From Streptomyces flavidovirens DSM 40150 (GTDB taxonomy: Bacteria > Actinomycetota > Actinomycetes > Streptomycetales > Streptomycetaceae), in the NCBI RefSeq assembly GCF_000429085.1, contig NZ_AUBE01000012.1, positions 1 to 64,000 of the forward strand: 64,000 nt of DNA, written 5' to 3'. The position numbers and the translations under genes were made by a program. Below are positions 43,103 to 51,663 of this stretch, piece by piece (within the stretch, counting starts at the first letter, position 1; each line of letters starts with the position of its first letter). The notes beneath the pieces are model-generated. The model saw nothing but the letters and a program-made list of their open reading frames with translations, searched no databases and was not told the DNA's origin.

Positions 43103-43822
43103 TCACTTTTCTATGTCAACATCCATTGTTTTAGAAGTCTCGACCACCACGCAGCACTCCCCCGGCCGGGGGTCCATGCGGGCGCGCAGCGGACCGTCCG
43201 CACCGAGCAGCCCCTCCAACAGCGCGAGATTCATACCGCACACGAGCGGCGGGAAGCGCTCGGCGACAGCGTGGAAAGGGCAGTTGCGCATACGGACGAC
43301 GCGTGCCGCCACCCCGGTCGCCTCCTCGACAGCCTCGGCATCCCGGACGCCCGCGACCCTTTCCACGTGCGGTTCATAGCCGCGGGCGGCCAGCACCTCC
43401 ATGGCCTCTTCGAGACCGCCGCAGGGCGCCGACGTGCCGCGCAGCGCCTCACCCCGGCGGTACGCGGCCGCACACAGCCCGGCGTCCAGTCCGGCCTGCT
43501 CGGCAGCCTCGGCGAGCAGTTCGGCGGCGGTGCGATAGTCGCGGGCGGGCAGTGACACCGACCGCTCGTCCCGCGCCCGCGTGTACACCTTGGCCGGACG
43601 GCCCGCCCCCGGCCCCGAGCGGCCCGTCAGGCGGCGGCTACCGCATTCCAACAGGCCGGCGTCAGTCAGTTTGTCGAGATGGTGCGCAGCGAGCGTGCGC
43701 GCCACTCCGGCTGCCTCGGCGGCCTCGTTGCGGCTGACCTCACGGCCCTGCGCCGCCACGTACTCATACAGGCGGCGCCGCACCGGATCCCGCAACACCG
43801 CAATCGCGTCAATGTCCTCCAC
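43103..43822 (-). CDS. ArsR/winged-helix regulator with a Cys-containing sensor domain
   Basis: About 239 residues from GTG 43822 (an in-frame start at 43861 is possible). The N-terminal winged helix is AVLRDPVRRRLYEYVAAQGR, NEAAEAAGVARTLAAHHLDK, LTDAGLLECGSRR. The C-terminal half resembles the sensor part of Streptomyces helix-turn-helix proteins with conserved Cys and His: VVRMRNCPFHAVAERFPPLV, CGMNLALLEGLLGADGPLRA, RPGECCVVVE. The Cys set suggests metal, Fe-S or redox sensing; inference. First gene of a two-gene operon with DUF3291. Confidence 0.78.
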   Translation of the reverse strand: MEDIDAIAVLRDPVRRRLYEYVAAQGREVSRNEAAEAAGVARTLAAHHLDKLTDAGLLECGSRRLTGRSGPGAGRPAKVYTRARDERSVSLPARDYRTAAELLAEAAEQAGLDAGLCAAAYRRGEALRGTSAPCGGLEEAMEVLAARGYEPHVERVAGVRDAEAVEEATGVAARVVRMRNCPFHAVAERFPPLVCGMNLALLEGLLGADGPLRARMDPRPGECCVVVETSKTMDVDIEK

Positions 43823-43899
43823 CCGGCCAATTCTAAGAGCAACACAGGTTGGAAATAGCATTCCTATGCCGGGATGGTTCCCGGTTCACGGACACAGCA

Positions 43900-44200
43900 G
43901 CGGAAGCTCGGCCTTGGTCTGCAGGGCACGGAGAGCCGCGGACGGGTCGTCGGTGCAGGCGTTGTCGGGCCTCCCGTTTTGGGCCTGGGTGAAGGAGTTG
44001 TCGACCGATGGCCAGGCCCCGGTTTTCGGTGTCAGCGGCTCATGCCCGCACCATGCGGCGTGCCAGTCCCTGGTCTTCTGCGCCGGTGGGTGGGCCGCCG
44101 ATGAGGAAGGTCATGCGGTCGTCGAGGTTGCCGAAGGCGAAGGGGATGTCCGCACAGTGCCAGGCCAGCACGACTTCATGAGATCAGCATCGCGCTGGAT
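43900..44200 (-). pseudogene. Carboxylesterase C-terminal remnant and a second fragment
   Basis: From about 44180 to the TGA at 44040 the minus strand reads VVLAWHCADIPFAFGNLDDR, MTFLIGGPPTGAEDQGLARR, the C-terminal region around the catalytic His segment of type-B carboxylesterases (family motif ADIPFVFGNLD). Downstream, 43905-43985 reads QAQNGRPDNACTDDPSAALR and LQTKAELPLLCP, the end of an unrelated, probably secreted, protein. Both are truncated. Confidence 0.5.
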
Positions 44201-44564
44201 GTAGCGACGCGCAGCATCTGCGCCGCGGTGCTGCGTCCGGTGGGCACGACGTCGGTGGACGCGGCGATCTTCTCCTCGCTCATGGCTCCTGTCTACGACG
44301 GCGATGCGACCGGGATGGGACGCGGGCAGCACCCTGCCGGGATTTCGCCGGGGCCCGCACGCTCGGGGTCGCGCGGGCCTCGGCGAGAGAGGCAGCAGCC
44401 GTAAGGTCCGGTCCTGTCATCGGACCGCAGCCTGTGCTCCCTGTCTACGGGTCCGGCTGGACCGACGCGACCGCCAGCGGGCAGCATTCCTACGGCGATC
44501 ACTCGCCCGAGCGGTCGCGCGGCCGCCGACGAACCGCAGGCCACGCTGTGTCGTCGCAAGGAGC
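44201..44564. other. No gene seen
   Basis: About 360 bp of overlapping Arg-rich frames on both strands upstream of the DUF6207 remnant. No recognisable product. Confidence 0.3.
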
Positions 44565-44780
44565 ATGCGCAGCAACGAGCAGCACATCACCGAACCCGGC
44601 TGGTGGTCCTGGACGTCACCGCCGCCGACGAGGACACCATCCGTGAGATGGTGGACGGCCTCCAGCAGCAGTGGGCCACCTCCGGCATCACCCCGGTATG
44701 GCGTACGCCGGGAGAGGCCAGGGGCACGGCACGGGTGTACGCGGACATCCGGCGCCCCCGGCACCACGGACTAGGGTCTG
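44565..44780 (+). pseudogene. DUF6207-like small protein, frameshifted and truncated by an IS5 end
   Basis: ATG 44565 has AAGGAG just upstream and gives MRSNEQHITEPG. One base is missing inside GGCTG, and the next frame gives LVVLDVTAADEDTIREMVDG, LQQQWATSGITPVWRTPGEA, RVYADIRRPR, the pattern of Streptomyces DUF6207 proteins (ITEPGLVVLDV...). The 3' end abuts the IS end at about 44785. Confidence 0.6.
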
Positions 44781-44784
44781 TTGT

Positions 44785-44940
44785 GAAGTCAAATCTTGGT
44801 CGTGTCTGATCACGTTCTGTGGGACGTGGGGATCTGACGAACGGCTAGTGGGCCCGGCTTGAGCCGTTGCTGCCGCGGGGCCTCAAGCCGGGCCCGTCCG
44901 CCGGTGTGGAAACGCCGGCAGCAGCTGATAGTCATTCAGT
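44785..44940. mobile_element. Truncated end of the same IS5-type element as at 35.2 kb
   Basis: Shares with 35233-35350 the segments CTTGGTCGTG, TGATCACGTTCTGTGGGACG, ATCTGACGAA / TTCTGACGAA and GGGCC(C)GTCCGCCGGTGTGGA. Only about 150 bp remain. Insertion probably truncated the DUF6207 gene. Confidence 0.65.
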
Positions 44941-45032
44941 CGCGCGAGTCTGCGCCCGAGGCGAACACACGTCGGCGAGCTAGGCATCCGCAGCCGCTGA
45001 CCTACCAACTGAACGTGGCAAGTGCCCGGTAC

Positions 45033-45519
45033 CTAAAGGCACAGAGCACCAATCGACGGGTTCCAGTCGTGATGCTTGGATGCCGACCGGTTCCACACGC
45101 CGTTTACCCTGAGGTCACCGTAGACAGTGTTCCGGCCGCACTCGATCTTACGCTGCGATGAGGGGCAGCCGCGAGTGAAGCCCGAGTTGAGGACAGAGGT
45201 CTCACAAGGAGTGAGCAGGCCGTCGTCCCACGTCTGCTTGACGGTGCCTTCCAGCGAGATGGCTTTGCCACTGTTGTTCGTGACGACAAGCCAGCCTGCG
45301 GCCCACGTGCTCTTGCTACCCGTTCCAAAAACCATACAGGCTTGAAAGCCGACGCCCGGTACCGCCGTGTGCTGCTTGGTCGGCCCGCACTTCCACGTGG
45401 AGTTCGTGTCTACCGGCTCCCAGTTAATGGAAGCGGCAGCGGGGCTGGCTGTCAGCAGGGAGAGTCCCATGGCAGCGGTGGCGAGACCTATGACGTGCCC
45501 AATTTTTCTCGCAAGACAC
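45033..45519 (-). pseudogene. Small secreted Cys-rich protein; frameshift in the signal peptide
   Basis: The mature part is intact: SINWEPVDTNSTWKCGPTKQ, VPGVGFQACMVFGTGSKSTW, WLVVTNNSGKAISLEGTVKQ, LTPCETSVLNSGFTRGCPSS, ECGRNTVYGDLRVNGVW. It has six or more Cys, suggesting disulphides. The in-frame ATG at 45470 leaves a short signal MGLSLLTASPAAA. If one T in GTGTCTTGCG is skipped, GTG 45519 (behind GAGGGGAA) gives a full signal peptide VSARKIGHVIGLATAAMGLS. So either the gene carries a one-base lesion or it starts at 45470. No named family; an extracellular protein. Confidence 0.55.
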
Positions 45520-45845
45520 TTCCCCTCAGCCGAACGGTCGTTCTTTACCTGGTGATACTCACATCTGGTGCCTTACCGACCCGAAGTCGAGGCTCGTCCA
45601 CCGGTCCTGTGGCGACACCCCCGCACCCCGGAACCGTCACGCGTAACGCCTCCTGCCGGTGTACGTGGCGACCCAGAAGTCTGATGATCATAATCGAAGC
45701 GAACTAAAGCACGATGGAGCCAGGAGCGACTCGTCAATCCGGGACCGCGTGACGGTCAGAGCACTTGGTACTCACCTGTGCCGACACCTTCGGCAAGATG
45801 GCACAGCGGCGGAGGGCCGGCGTACTGGCGCGGGGAGGGATGGGC
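45520..45845. other. No gene seen
   Basis: About 325 bp upstream of the secreted protein gene, presumably its promoter. Nothing else evident. Confidence 0.3.
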
Positions 45846-45945
45846 TTAGAGATCGCGCAGATAGGTGCGGTGAGGAGCCCTGTCGCGAGATAGGCACAGG
45901 CCCTGGCAATCGCGTAGTTGCCACGCTCTATGACCACCCGAGGTC
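45846..45945 (-). repeat. Degenerate copy of the gene tail found at 47482-47600
   Basis: The minus strand reads QLRDCQGLCLSRDRAPHRTY, ending LRDL-stop. The related copy reads QLYDRQDLCLLGYRATTAVP, ending ICAAS-stop. The DNA identity over ~90 bp is obvious (for example CCTGTGCCT and TAGTTGC / AGTTGCGACGCTCT on one strand). They are inverted relative to each other. Confidence 0.55.
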
Positions 45946-46198
45946 TGCCTCGAACGTGGCTGTACGCCTGGCCGAGAAGGTGCAGAGGATCTGGGGCTTG
46001 CTCAGATCGCCGGTGCAGCTATCGGGGAGCGAGTTGCGGCGGAGATGAGAATTTCGCGGGTAGCCGCCCTGCTGCGGCAAGGGCGCGGCCGACTGGGTGG
46101 GCGTGGGCGCCTGCCGGGAGGTTTCCGCGGCGACCGCTGAGTACCACGTCGATGGAACCCTTGGTGCTGTGCAATTCCCTGGTTCGGTCCAATCGCCG
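45946..46198. other. No gene seen
   Basis: About 250 bp without a recognisable coding frame between the duplicated tail and the racemase remnant. Confidence 0.3.
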
Positions 46199-46488
46199 CA
46201 GTGTTTAGCGAGCGACCGCCTCCGCGCTGTCGTACAGGGTGGTTCCGGCGGGCAGGCTCTGCAGGATCTCTGGCGCCACCAGGGGATAGTACGTGCATCC
46301 CAGCACCACGGAGTCGCTAGTCCGCCATCAGGCGATCCGTGTAGTCACTCGACGTGGTCCGGACGGTTGCCCACACGGCGATGCCTTGGCCGGTTGCCGC
46401 GGCCGATTTCACGGCGGGCACGGTTCCGACCACAGGCACACGGAGTGAGGAGGCCAAGTCCTGAGTCGATCAATGCCACCGTCATGGG
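46199..46488 (-). pseudogene. Glutamate (Asp/Glu) racemase remnant
   Basis: The N-terminus at 46488 reads MTVALIDSGLGLL, with the DSG motif of Asp/Glu racemases. In another frame VPVVGTVPAVKSAAATGQGI, AVWATVRTTSSDYTDRLMAD follows, matching the PVVGxVPA region. Then SDSVVLGCTYYPLVAPEILQ, PAGTTLYDSAEAVAR-stop carries the catalytic GCTYYP. The segment holding the first catalytic Cys is deleted, and at least two indels separate the pieces. Confidence 0.65.
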
Positions 46489-46689
46489 GTCAAGTTACCA
46501 GCCAGGTCTGGCCGCCTGGCTGGACTGGTACGGCCCATGGACCACTGCGAAGCTCCCCGAAGGAGTAGGCGCGGGCACGGTGGCCGGTGAAGGGCCCGTT
46601 TTGAGCCCGCTCCCGCCGATCACTTCTCGCGCACACTGGCTTGGAGCCGGCGCGGATGGTGGTCCGTCACGGGCGGCGGCGGGGACGGT

Positions 46690-47485
46690 CCTCTCAGCGG
46701 TGAGTGGTCCACGCTCGGCGGATCAGGCTGCGGACGGTGATGATGGTGTCGGCGAGGTCGAAGAAGGCATTAATGACGGTGGCTCGGCGTTCGTAGCAGC
46801 GAGCGATGCGGTGAAAGCCGTTCTGCCAGGCGTGGGTCCGTTCGACGTGCCACCTCTGGCTTGCCTGGATGGGCGCCTTCTCGCCCTTGTGCGCGATGCG
46901 GCCGTGCAGGCCGAGCGCGGTGAGTTCGGCGCGGGTCTTGTCCGAGTCGTAGCCGACGTCCAGGTGCGCGGTGATGTCGTCGGGCAGCGGTCCAGGCGGT
47001 CCAGGGTCGGGGCGAGCAGCGGGGAGTCGTGGCGGTTCGCTCCGGCAAGTAGGCGCCCCAGCGGGGTTCCGTAGCCGTCCGTCACGCCCGAGCGTTTCAG
47101 CCCTGTTGGCCGCGGTCGACCGGTAAGCGCCCTGTGACCTCTCCGCCGCCGGGGACTTTGGTGATGGAGCGGTCTACGGTGATCTGGTCGAGGACGAGGC
47201 CGACGATCCGGTCGTAGGACTCCAGGGTGATTTGCTTGAGTTTGGCGAAGACGCCGGGCCGGATCCACTCGTCGCGACGGTTGCGGATCGTGGTGGCCGA
47301 GCAGGTCGTGTCGGCGATCGCCTGGTAGGACAGCCGAATCGCAGGAGCTGCAGCATCTTGTCGAAGACGATCCGGTCGCTGATGCGTGGGCGGTGGTAGC
47401 CCAGCGGATGCGTCGGTGCGTACGTCGATCGCTCAGGCAACAGGGCGGCGAATTGGTCTCAGAGTGGTCGGTCAGCCATGATGGA
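46690..47485 (-). pseudogene. IS5-family transposase, several frameshifts
   Basis: In order on the minus strand: LPERSTYAPTHPLGYHRPRI, IVFDKMLQLLRFGC, then shifted pieces YQAIADTTCSATTIRNRRDE and LVLDQITVDRSITKVPGGGE (first Asp), KRSGVTDGYGTPLGRLLAGA, LDVGYDSDKTRAELTALGLH (second Asp), WHVERTHAWQNGFHRIARCY (Glu). It is an IS5-like transposase of the IS1647/IS427 type. At least three indels. Confidence 0.78.
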
Positions 47486-47600
47486 AGTACAGGCACAGGT
47501 TCCCGGTGATCACAGAGCGTCGCAACTCTATGATCGCCAAGACCTGTGCCTGCTTGGCTACCGGGCCACCACCGCCGTGCCCATCTGCGCGGCCTCTTAA
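47482..47600 (+). repeat. C-terminal tail of an unidentified gene (second copy of 45846-45945)
   Basis: A frame open from the IS end reads EVQAQVPGDHRASQLYDRQD and LCLLGYRATTAVPICAAS-stop (TAA at 47598-47600). No start is present. It pairs with the inverted copy at 45846-45945. The parent gene is unknown to me. Confidence 0.45.
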
Positions 47601-47711
47601 CCCGGGTGGCCCCCCAAGCGCTTCAGCCGCCCAGCCGCCACCGACAACGCGGGCTTGCCCAGGGTCGGGTCGCCTTGGGCTGCCGCGCCGCCGGGGGGAG
47701 GCTTGCCCAGG

Positions 47712-47875
47712 TCAGGTCCGTGGGCGCGAGAGCCAGCCAGTCTTCTGCTCGGGTACCTCGTCCTGCTCCCGGCGCTCGTCGTCGGCCTGCTGGTCGGCGG
47801 CCTGCTGGTCGGCGGCGACGGCCTGCGTCTCGCACGAGTCGCACAGGGTCGGGTGCCACCGCGGCCCTGGCTGGT
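47712..47875 (-). pseudogene. C-terminal fragment of a second Cys-motif protein
   Basis: Reads QPGPRWHPTLCDSCETQAVA, ADQQAADQQADDERREQDEV, PEQKTGWLSRPRT-stop. It clearly matches the tail of the gene at 34158-34454 (RRWHPTLCDSYEGQAVEADQ ... GWFSRLRT). It keeps the CxxC that the other copy has lost (CDSC versus CDSY). The N-terminal zinc-ribbon half is missing. Confidence 0.6.
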
Positions 47876-47949
47876 TGAGACTGTTCGCAGTCTTGACCCC
47901 ACAAGGTTGTTGATGTCACCTGCGCCTGTTTTCGCGTGGAGGACAGACC

Positions 47950-48513
47950 TTAACTCTTGACGGCCTCTGCGATCTGCAGGGCGGTTTGGGCGGGCGTGAG
48001 GTGCGTGGTGTCGACGACCTCGGCCTCGCGGTGTAGCCACGTGCGGGCCGCCTGGGCGTAGGGCTCAAGGTATTTGAGGCGGAATGGGGAGGGACCAAGA
48101 AGAGTGTCCCCCTCAATGCGCCCGCGGAGGGTGTCTTGGTCAGCGTGGAGGACGAAGTGCCGTACCGGAATGGCATGTTGGGCGAGGCCCGTGCTGATCT
48201 CGCGCCAGTACTGCTCGACCAGGACAGTCATGGGCATCACCAGAGTGCCACCGGTGTAGTCGAGTACGCGACGGGCGGTCTCGACTACGAGCGGCCGCCA
48301 CGGCGGCCAGTGCTGGAAGTTGCCCGTCCAGGGCAGCCCCGGCTTGATGTCCATGAGCGTCTCGCCGACCTTCTCGGCGTCGAACACCCGTGAATCCGGG
48401 ATCATCTGCTGCACGAGTGCACTGGTCGTCGTCTTGCCTGCGCCATGGGTGCCGTTGAGCCATACGATCACGGGATACGACGCTAGCGCCGTATGGGGCG
48501 CAGTTGGTCTCAA
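47950..48513 (-). CDS. TmrB-like P-loop kinase/ATPase
   Basis: 187 residues from TTG 48513, or 173 from GTG 48471, which better fits relatives that begin just before the P-loop. Walker A is VIVWLNGTHGAGKTTTS. The conserved TmrB-like continuation is present: SRVFDAEKVGETLMDIKPGL, GNFQHWPPWRPLVVETARRV, YTGGTLVMPMTVLVEQYWRE, IPVRHFVLHADQDTLRGRIE. TmrB confers tunicamycin resistance in Bacillus, apparently by ATP-dependent drug binding; most actinobacterial homologues are uncharacterised. No biosynthetic neighbours here, so resistance is inference. Intact. Confidence 0.8.
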   Translation of the reverse strand: MRPTAPHTALASYPVIVWLNGTHGAGKTTTSALVQQMIPDSRVFDAEKVGETLMDIKPGLPWTGNFQHWPPWRPLVVETARRVLDYTGGTLVMPMTVLVEQYWREISTGLAQHAIPVRHFVLHADQDTLRGRIEGDTLLGPSPFRLKYLEPYAQAARTWLHREAEVVDTTHLTPAQTALQIAEAVKS

Positions 48514-49037
48514 CCGCCAAGATCACCTGTCGCCTGTCTCGAAAAGTCGCACCGACTGGGCATGTCGCCCAGTCGGTGACAACAAGCCTGCCCAAGTGCC
48601 AACTAACGTGCTTCGGCTCAAGGGCGCATCGGCGGTAGCCGGTGCTTGGGGTTCAGGAGTAGTCGATGTCGGTGAATTCCACGCTCAGGTCATTCGCTCG
48701 TCGGCCGCCGTCTTGTGCGGGGCGCTGAGAGCCGATCTGCGCCCCGGATGGCGGGATGGGCGCCGGGGGCGGTAGACCCGGCGGGGCAGCCCACCGTGGG
48801 TCTCGTCTTCAGCTGTTTCAGCACGCTTCCGCAGCCGCTCCCCCCTGGCGGCTGGACGGTCAAGGGCGTTGTTCGGCTGGCTCTTTGTCAACGGCTGGTA
48901 GCCCCGCATGTACTCGGAACAGCTGTTGGCGTACCGAGGTGACGGCAGTGGACACGGCGCCTGCCACGCTCTCGGCCTGGCCACCGTCAGTACGCCTGAC
49001 TTGCGAATCGTCGCCGGTGAGTTCCTGGTCCACGTTC
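48514..49037. other. No convincing gene
   Basis: About 520 bp. A minus-strand frame near 48690-48970 (ALDRPAARGERLRKRAETAE) has moderate coding character but no supported start or family. Confidence 0.3.
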
Positions 49038-49643
49038 ATGCTGGGCGAAAAAGAGTGTGCGTGCGCTGAAGACATGGCGTGCGGAATACAGGCCGGCCAG
49101 GAGTTGAAGCGGCGTATCCGGAACGAACGGTGGGAGCAGGAGAAGCGGTGGCGGGAAGAGGACCGAGCCGCACGACACAAAGTCCCAGGACAACGCCGTC
49201 GACCTGAGCGAGCACAACGTAACCTCAAGTCCGCCGCCCGGATCTCCTATCTGACGCTGGTCTGCCATGAAAACACCTGGACCTTCATGGCCACCGAGGC
49301 CTACGGCATCTGGAGGCCCCATTGGACTCAAAGCACCGTTGACTTCTACGTCTGGTGCCTGGGCCGGCACGAGGTCGAGCAGTTCACCGAGGACCCGAAC
49401 TTGCCGAAGTCCCGTATCACCAAACACGACAACGGAATGCAGAAGATCGTTCTGTCTGGGCACAGCTTGGTGCGCCTCCTCGACAAACTACGCGACGGGA
49501 CCGCGGCTGACGATGTTGTGCGCGCCCCCATTGCACGCGTCCAGCGCGAGGCGGGACAACCGTCGACTCGGGCATGTCCGCGTCCTCGACATCGTCTGGG
49601 GCGTGTGGCGCCACGACAGGCCAGGAGACCGGTCGACATATGA
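49038..49643 (+). CDS. Hypothetical protein, possibly frameshifted near the end
   Basis: 201 residues from ATG 49038 (ATG 49074 is an alternative; neither has a good ribosome site). An Arg/Glu-rich helix (LKRRIRNERWEQEKRWREED) is followed by a protein-like region: ARISYLTLVCHENTWTFMAT, YGIWRPHWTQSTVDFYVWCL, GRHEVEQFTEDPNLPKSRIT, KIVLSGHSLVRLLDKLRDGT. After about residue 170 the frame becomes Arg/Pro-rich, while another frame reads NRRLGHVRVLDIVWGVWRHD, so a small indel near 49560 is likely. Not recognised. Isolated. Confidence 0.4.
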   Translation: MLGEKECACAEDMACGIQAGQELKRRIRNERWEQEKRWREEDRAARHKVPGQRRRPERAQRNLKSAARISYLTLVCHENTWTFMATEAYGIWRPHWTQSTVDFYVWCLGRHEVEQFTEDPNLPKSRITKHDNGMQKIVLSGHSLVRLLDKLRDGTAADDVVRAPIARVQREAGQPSTRACPRPRHRLGRVAPRQARRPVDI

Positions 49644-50058
49644 GCGTTCCAGGGGCGGCAACTCCGCAACTCAGGCCCCGCCGGGCATCCCGGCAGGGCC
49701 TTGTTTGTGCACGAGACGGAAGAGCCCCCTCGCGGCAACGAGGAGGCTGAGGTCGCTGCCTTCCGGACATGGAGACCACGACGGCCCCGTGACTCAGGGA
49801 CGCACTTCCATTGACGGGCCTTCGTACCAAGAACGCAAGAGAATCTGGAACATTGAAGGCAAAAAGCCTCACTGAGCTGCGCTGACAGGTACAGGCTGTT
49901 GGCGTGGGAATGTTCCACTTTCCCCTTCGGCCATTTCCCCGCAACTCCCTGCCGGGGATGCTGGTTTCGTGAGCCCTCTGCATTCGACGCCGGCAAGCGT
50001 CGAAGGGTTCCCCTTCTTCCGGACATCCCACGAGATCGCAGCACCGCTGGAGGCACCC
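49644..50058. other. No gene seen
   Basis: About 415 bp before the membrane/HTH gene pair, presumably with its promoter. Frames extending upstream of 50059 are of poor quality. Confidence 0.3.
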
Positions 50059-50349
50059 GTGACTTCCCGTTACCGGATGATCGTCATCACCGCATCGCTG
50101 GCAGCGCTCGCCGGCCTGACGCTGGTCATGCTCAACATGGGCCAGTCGGCGGCCGCGATCACCACCCTGATTGCCGCGATCATCCTGGGCGTTCAGCAGC
50201 TCGTTCAGGCGTTCAATGGTCCCCCGACTGCGGGGCGTGTTCAGGCTGAGCCCGGTGTGGCGGTGCCGACGAGCAGCCATACCGGTGAAGCGGAAGCGAA
50301 CATTCGGGGTGAGGACGGCCAAGACGAGAGCGAAGAGCACGTCGCATGA
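50059..50349 (+). CDS. Small two-helix membrane protein
   Basis: 96 residues from GTG 50059. Two membrane helices are evident: YRMIVITASLAALAGLTLVM (about 5-24) and AAITTLIAAIILGVQQLVQA (about 31-50). The tail is acidic and hydrophilic (EANIRGEDGQDESEEHVA). The stop overlaps the next start by 4 bp (ATGA), so the protein is made together with the HTH-membrane protein and may partner it. No family recognised. Confidence 0.65.
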   Translation: MTSRYRMIVITASLAALAGLTLVMLNMGQSAAAITTLIAAIILGVQQLVQAFNGPPTAGRVQAEPGVAVPTSSHTGEAEANIRGEDGQDESEEHVA

Positions 50350-51257
50350 GTACCGCACCCGAATCGGCGCCGAAACCGAAGAGAGTGCCCCGTCGTCCTC
50401 GGAGGCCGGGTGCGCAGCCCAACAAGCGCGGCCCGAAGCCCGGGGGGATCAGTCCTGCGGTCAAAGAGAACCACCGCGCATGGCTCGTTCCGATCCGCAC
50501 CGCCTATCTGGAGAGCGGGATGACCGTCAGGAGTCTCGCAGCGGGCTGGCAGCCGTCCCGGGTCTCCGAACTGATGCGGGGAACCGGGGACTACCCCCGG
50601 TATGAGTACGTGCTGTCGATCGCCAGGGCGCTCAAAGTCACCCCGGGCACCCTGCCGGTGAAAGAGCTCCGCATCTCCTGGAAGCTCGGTGCTCAGGACC
50701 TCGGCAAGACGGACGCATGGATCGACAAATGCCTGCACGAGGAGGCGAGGCGCATTGCTCGCCGCCGCACGTGGGGGCAGGCCTTGGCCATCGTCGCAAT
50801 GACCACCTTGACCGCATCCCTGTTCCTGGGCATGCAGCAGACCGAAGAAGACCGCTTCTCGGACCCGCCCATGACGACACCCACCACGGGACCGACGCTG
50901 GGGCAGGATGAGGGACCGGAACCGGAACCGGCCACCCCGCCTCCAACCACGTCTCCACCTCTGCCGCTTGACCGGCTCAAGCCGTACCCCGTCGAGCCAG
51001 AATCGCTGCCCGCCGAACACATGGCAGCGTCGGATGAGGACATGCCGGTCTACGTCGGCGTTGCGCGAGGTCGTCCAGACGTGCGGTGGAAGCTTCCTGC
51101 CGACACCGTGGTGCCCGTCGACTGCGTGACGGAGCTCAAGGACGAGATCTTCGTCCGTATCGCCGGAAAGCCAGGTGGCTTCGTCAAACCAGCCGACAGC
51201 AGTTATCTCACCAAGCTCACTCCCGGTGAGCTTCCGGACTGTCAGCTCAAGAGGTGA
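50346..51257 (+). CDS. HTH-membrane-extracellular domain protein
   Basis: 303 residues from ATG 50346. The N-terminus is basic and Pro-rich (KPKRVPRRPRRPGAQPNKRG). Residues about 45-105 form a helix-turn-helix-like domain: IRTAYLESGMTVRSLAAGWQ, SRVSELMRGTGDYPRYEYVL, IARALKVTPGTLP. A membrane helix is near 145-165 (ALAIVAMTTLTASLFLGM), then a Pro/Thr-rich linker and a C-terminal outer domain of about 80 residues (YVGVARGRPDVRWKLPADTV, VRIAGKPGGFVKPADSSYL). The layout suggests a membrane-bound regulator linking outside cues to DNA or a cytoplasmic partner. Ends at a strong terminator. Confidence 0.7.
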   Translation: MSTAPESAPKPKRVPRRPRRPGAQPNKRGPKPGGISPAVKENHRAWLVPIRTAYLESGMTVRSLAAGWQPSRVSELMRGTGDYPRYEYVLSIARALKVTPGTLPVKELRISWKLGAQDLGKTDAWIDKCLHEEARRIARRRTWGQALAIVAMTTLTASLFLGMQQTEEDRFSDPPMTTPTTGPTLGQDEGPEPEPATPPPTTSPPLPLDRLKPYPVEPESLPAEHMAASDEDMPVYVGVARGRPDVRWKLPADTVVPVDCVTELKDEIFVRIAGKPGGFVKPADSSYLTKLTPGELPDCQLKR

Positions 51258-51312
51258 AGCAGTCGCTCGGCACCCTTTTCACCCACCAGTGCCGAGAAGC
51301 GCCCGGACGCTC

Positions 51313-51342
51313 GAAGCGGCCCGTCCTCGGACGGGCCGCTTC
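51313..51342 (+). terminator. Strong hairpin terminator
   Basis: Perfect 14-bp arms GAAGCGGCCCGTCC / GGACGGGCCGCTTC separated by 2 nt (effectively a tetraloop), 55 bp after the HTH-membrane gene. Confidence 0.75.
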
Positions 51343-51439
51343 CTGGCGTTGAGGAACGCGTCAAGTCGCTACGGACTCCTTCGTCTGCTCGGTCACGCGG
51401 GTGGGCCTCGTAGGCCGGAGCGGACTTCTGGTCCGTCAG

Positions 51440-51626
51440 TGCGGGCCGGGCGAACGAGGCGAGTTCGTCGGCGCAGCTCCGCCAGGGCGAGCAGGTGCGG
51501 TACTTCCACGCGAGGGCTTCCAAAGTGTGGCGGTGGTCGGTCCACCCCGCCACCGACGGGATCGGCGGCATGAGCGGCTCGATCCGGCCCCCACATTGCA
51601 TCAGTGATCACCAACCGATCAGACAC
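51440..51626 (-). pseudogene. IS5-family transposase N-terminal fragment
   Basis: Begins MSDRLVITDAMW at 51626, changes frame, and continues RIEPLMPPIPSVAGWTDHRH, TLEALAWKYRTCSPW, the N-terminal signature of an IS5-type transposase (WAVIEPLLP... then WKYRTGSPWRDLP). Broken after ~60 residues. Confidence 0.65.
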
Positions 51627-51663
51627 TTCCGATCAACTGACCAGTCCACCGAAGAGACACTCT

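Noticed and set aside
47950..48513. Calling the P-loop kinase a tunicamycin-resistance gene outright
   Set aside because: Resemblance to TmrB is in the P-loop and HWPPWRPLVVE region; most actinobacterial relatives are uncharacterised, so only 'TmrB-like' is justified.
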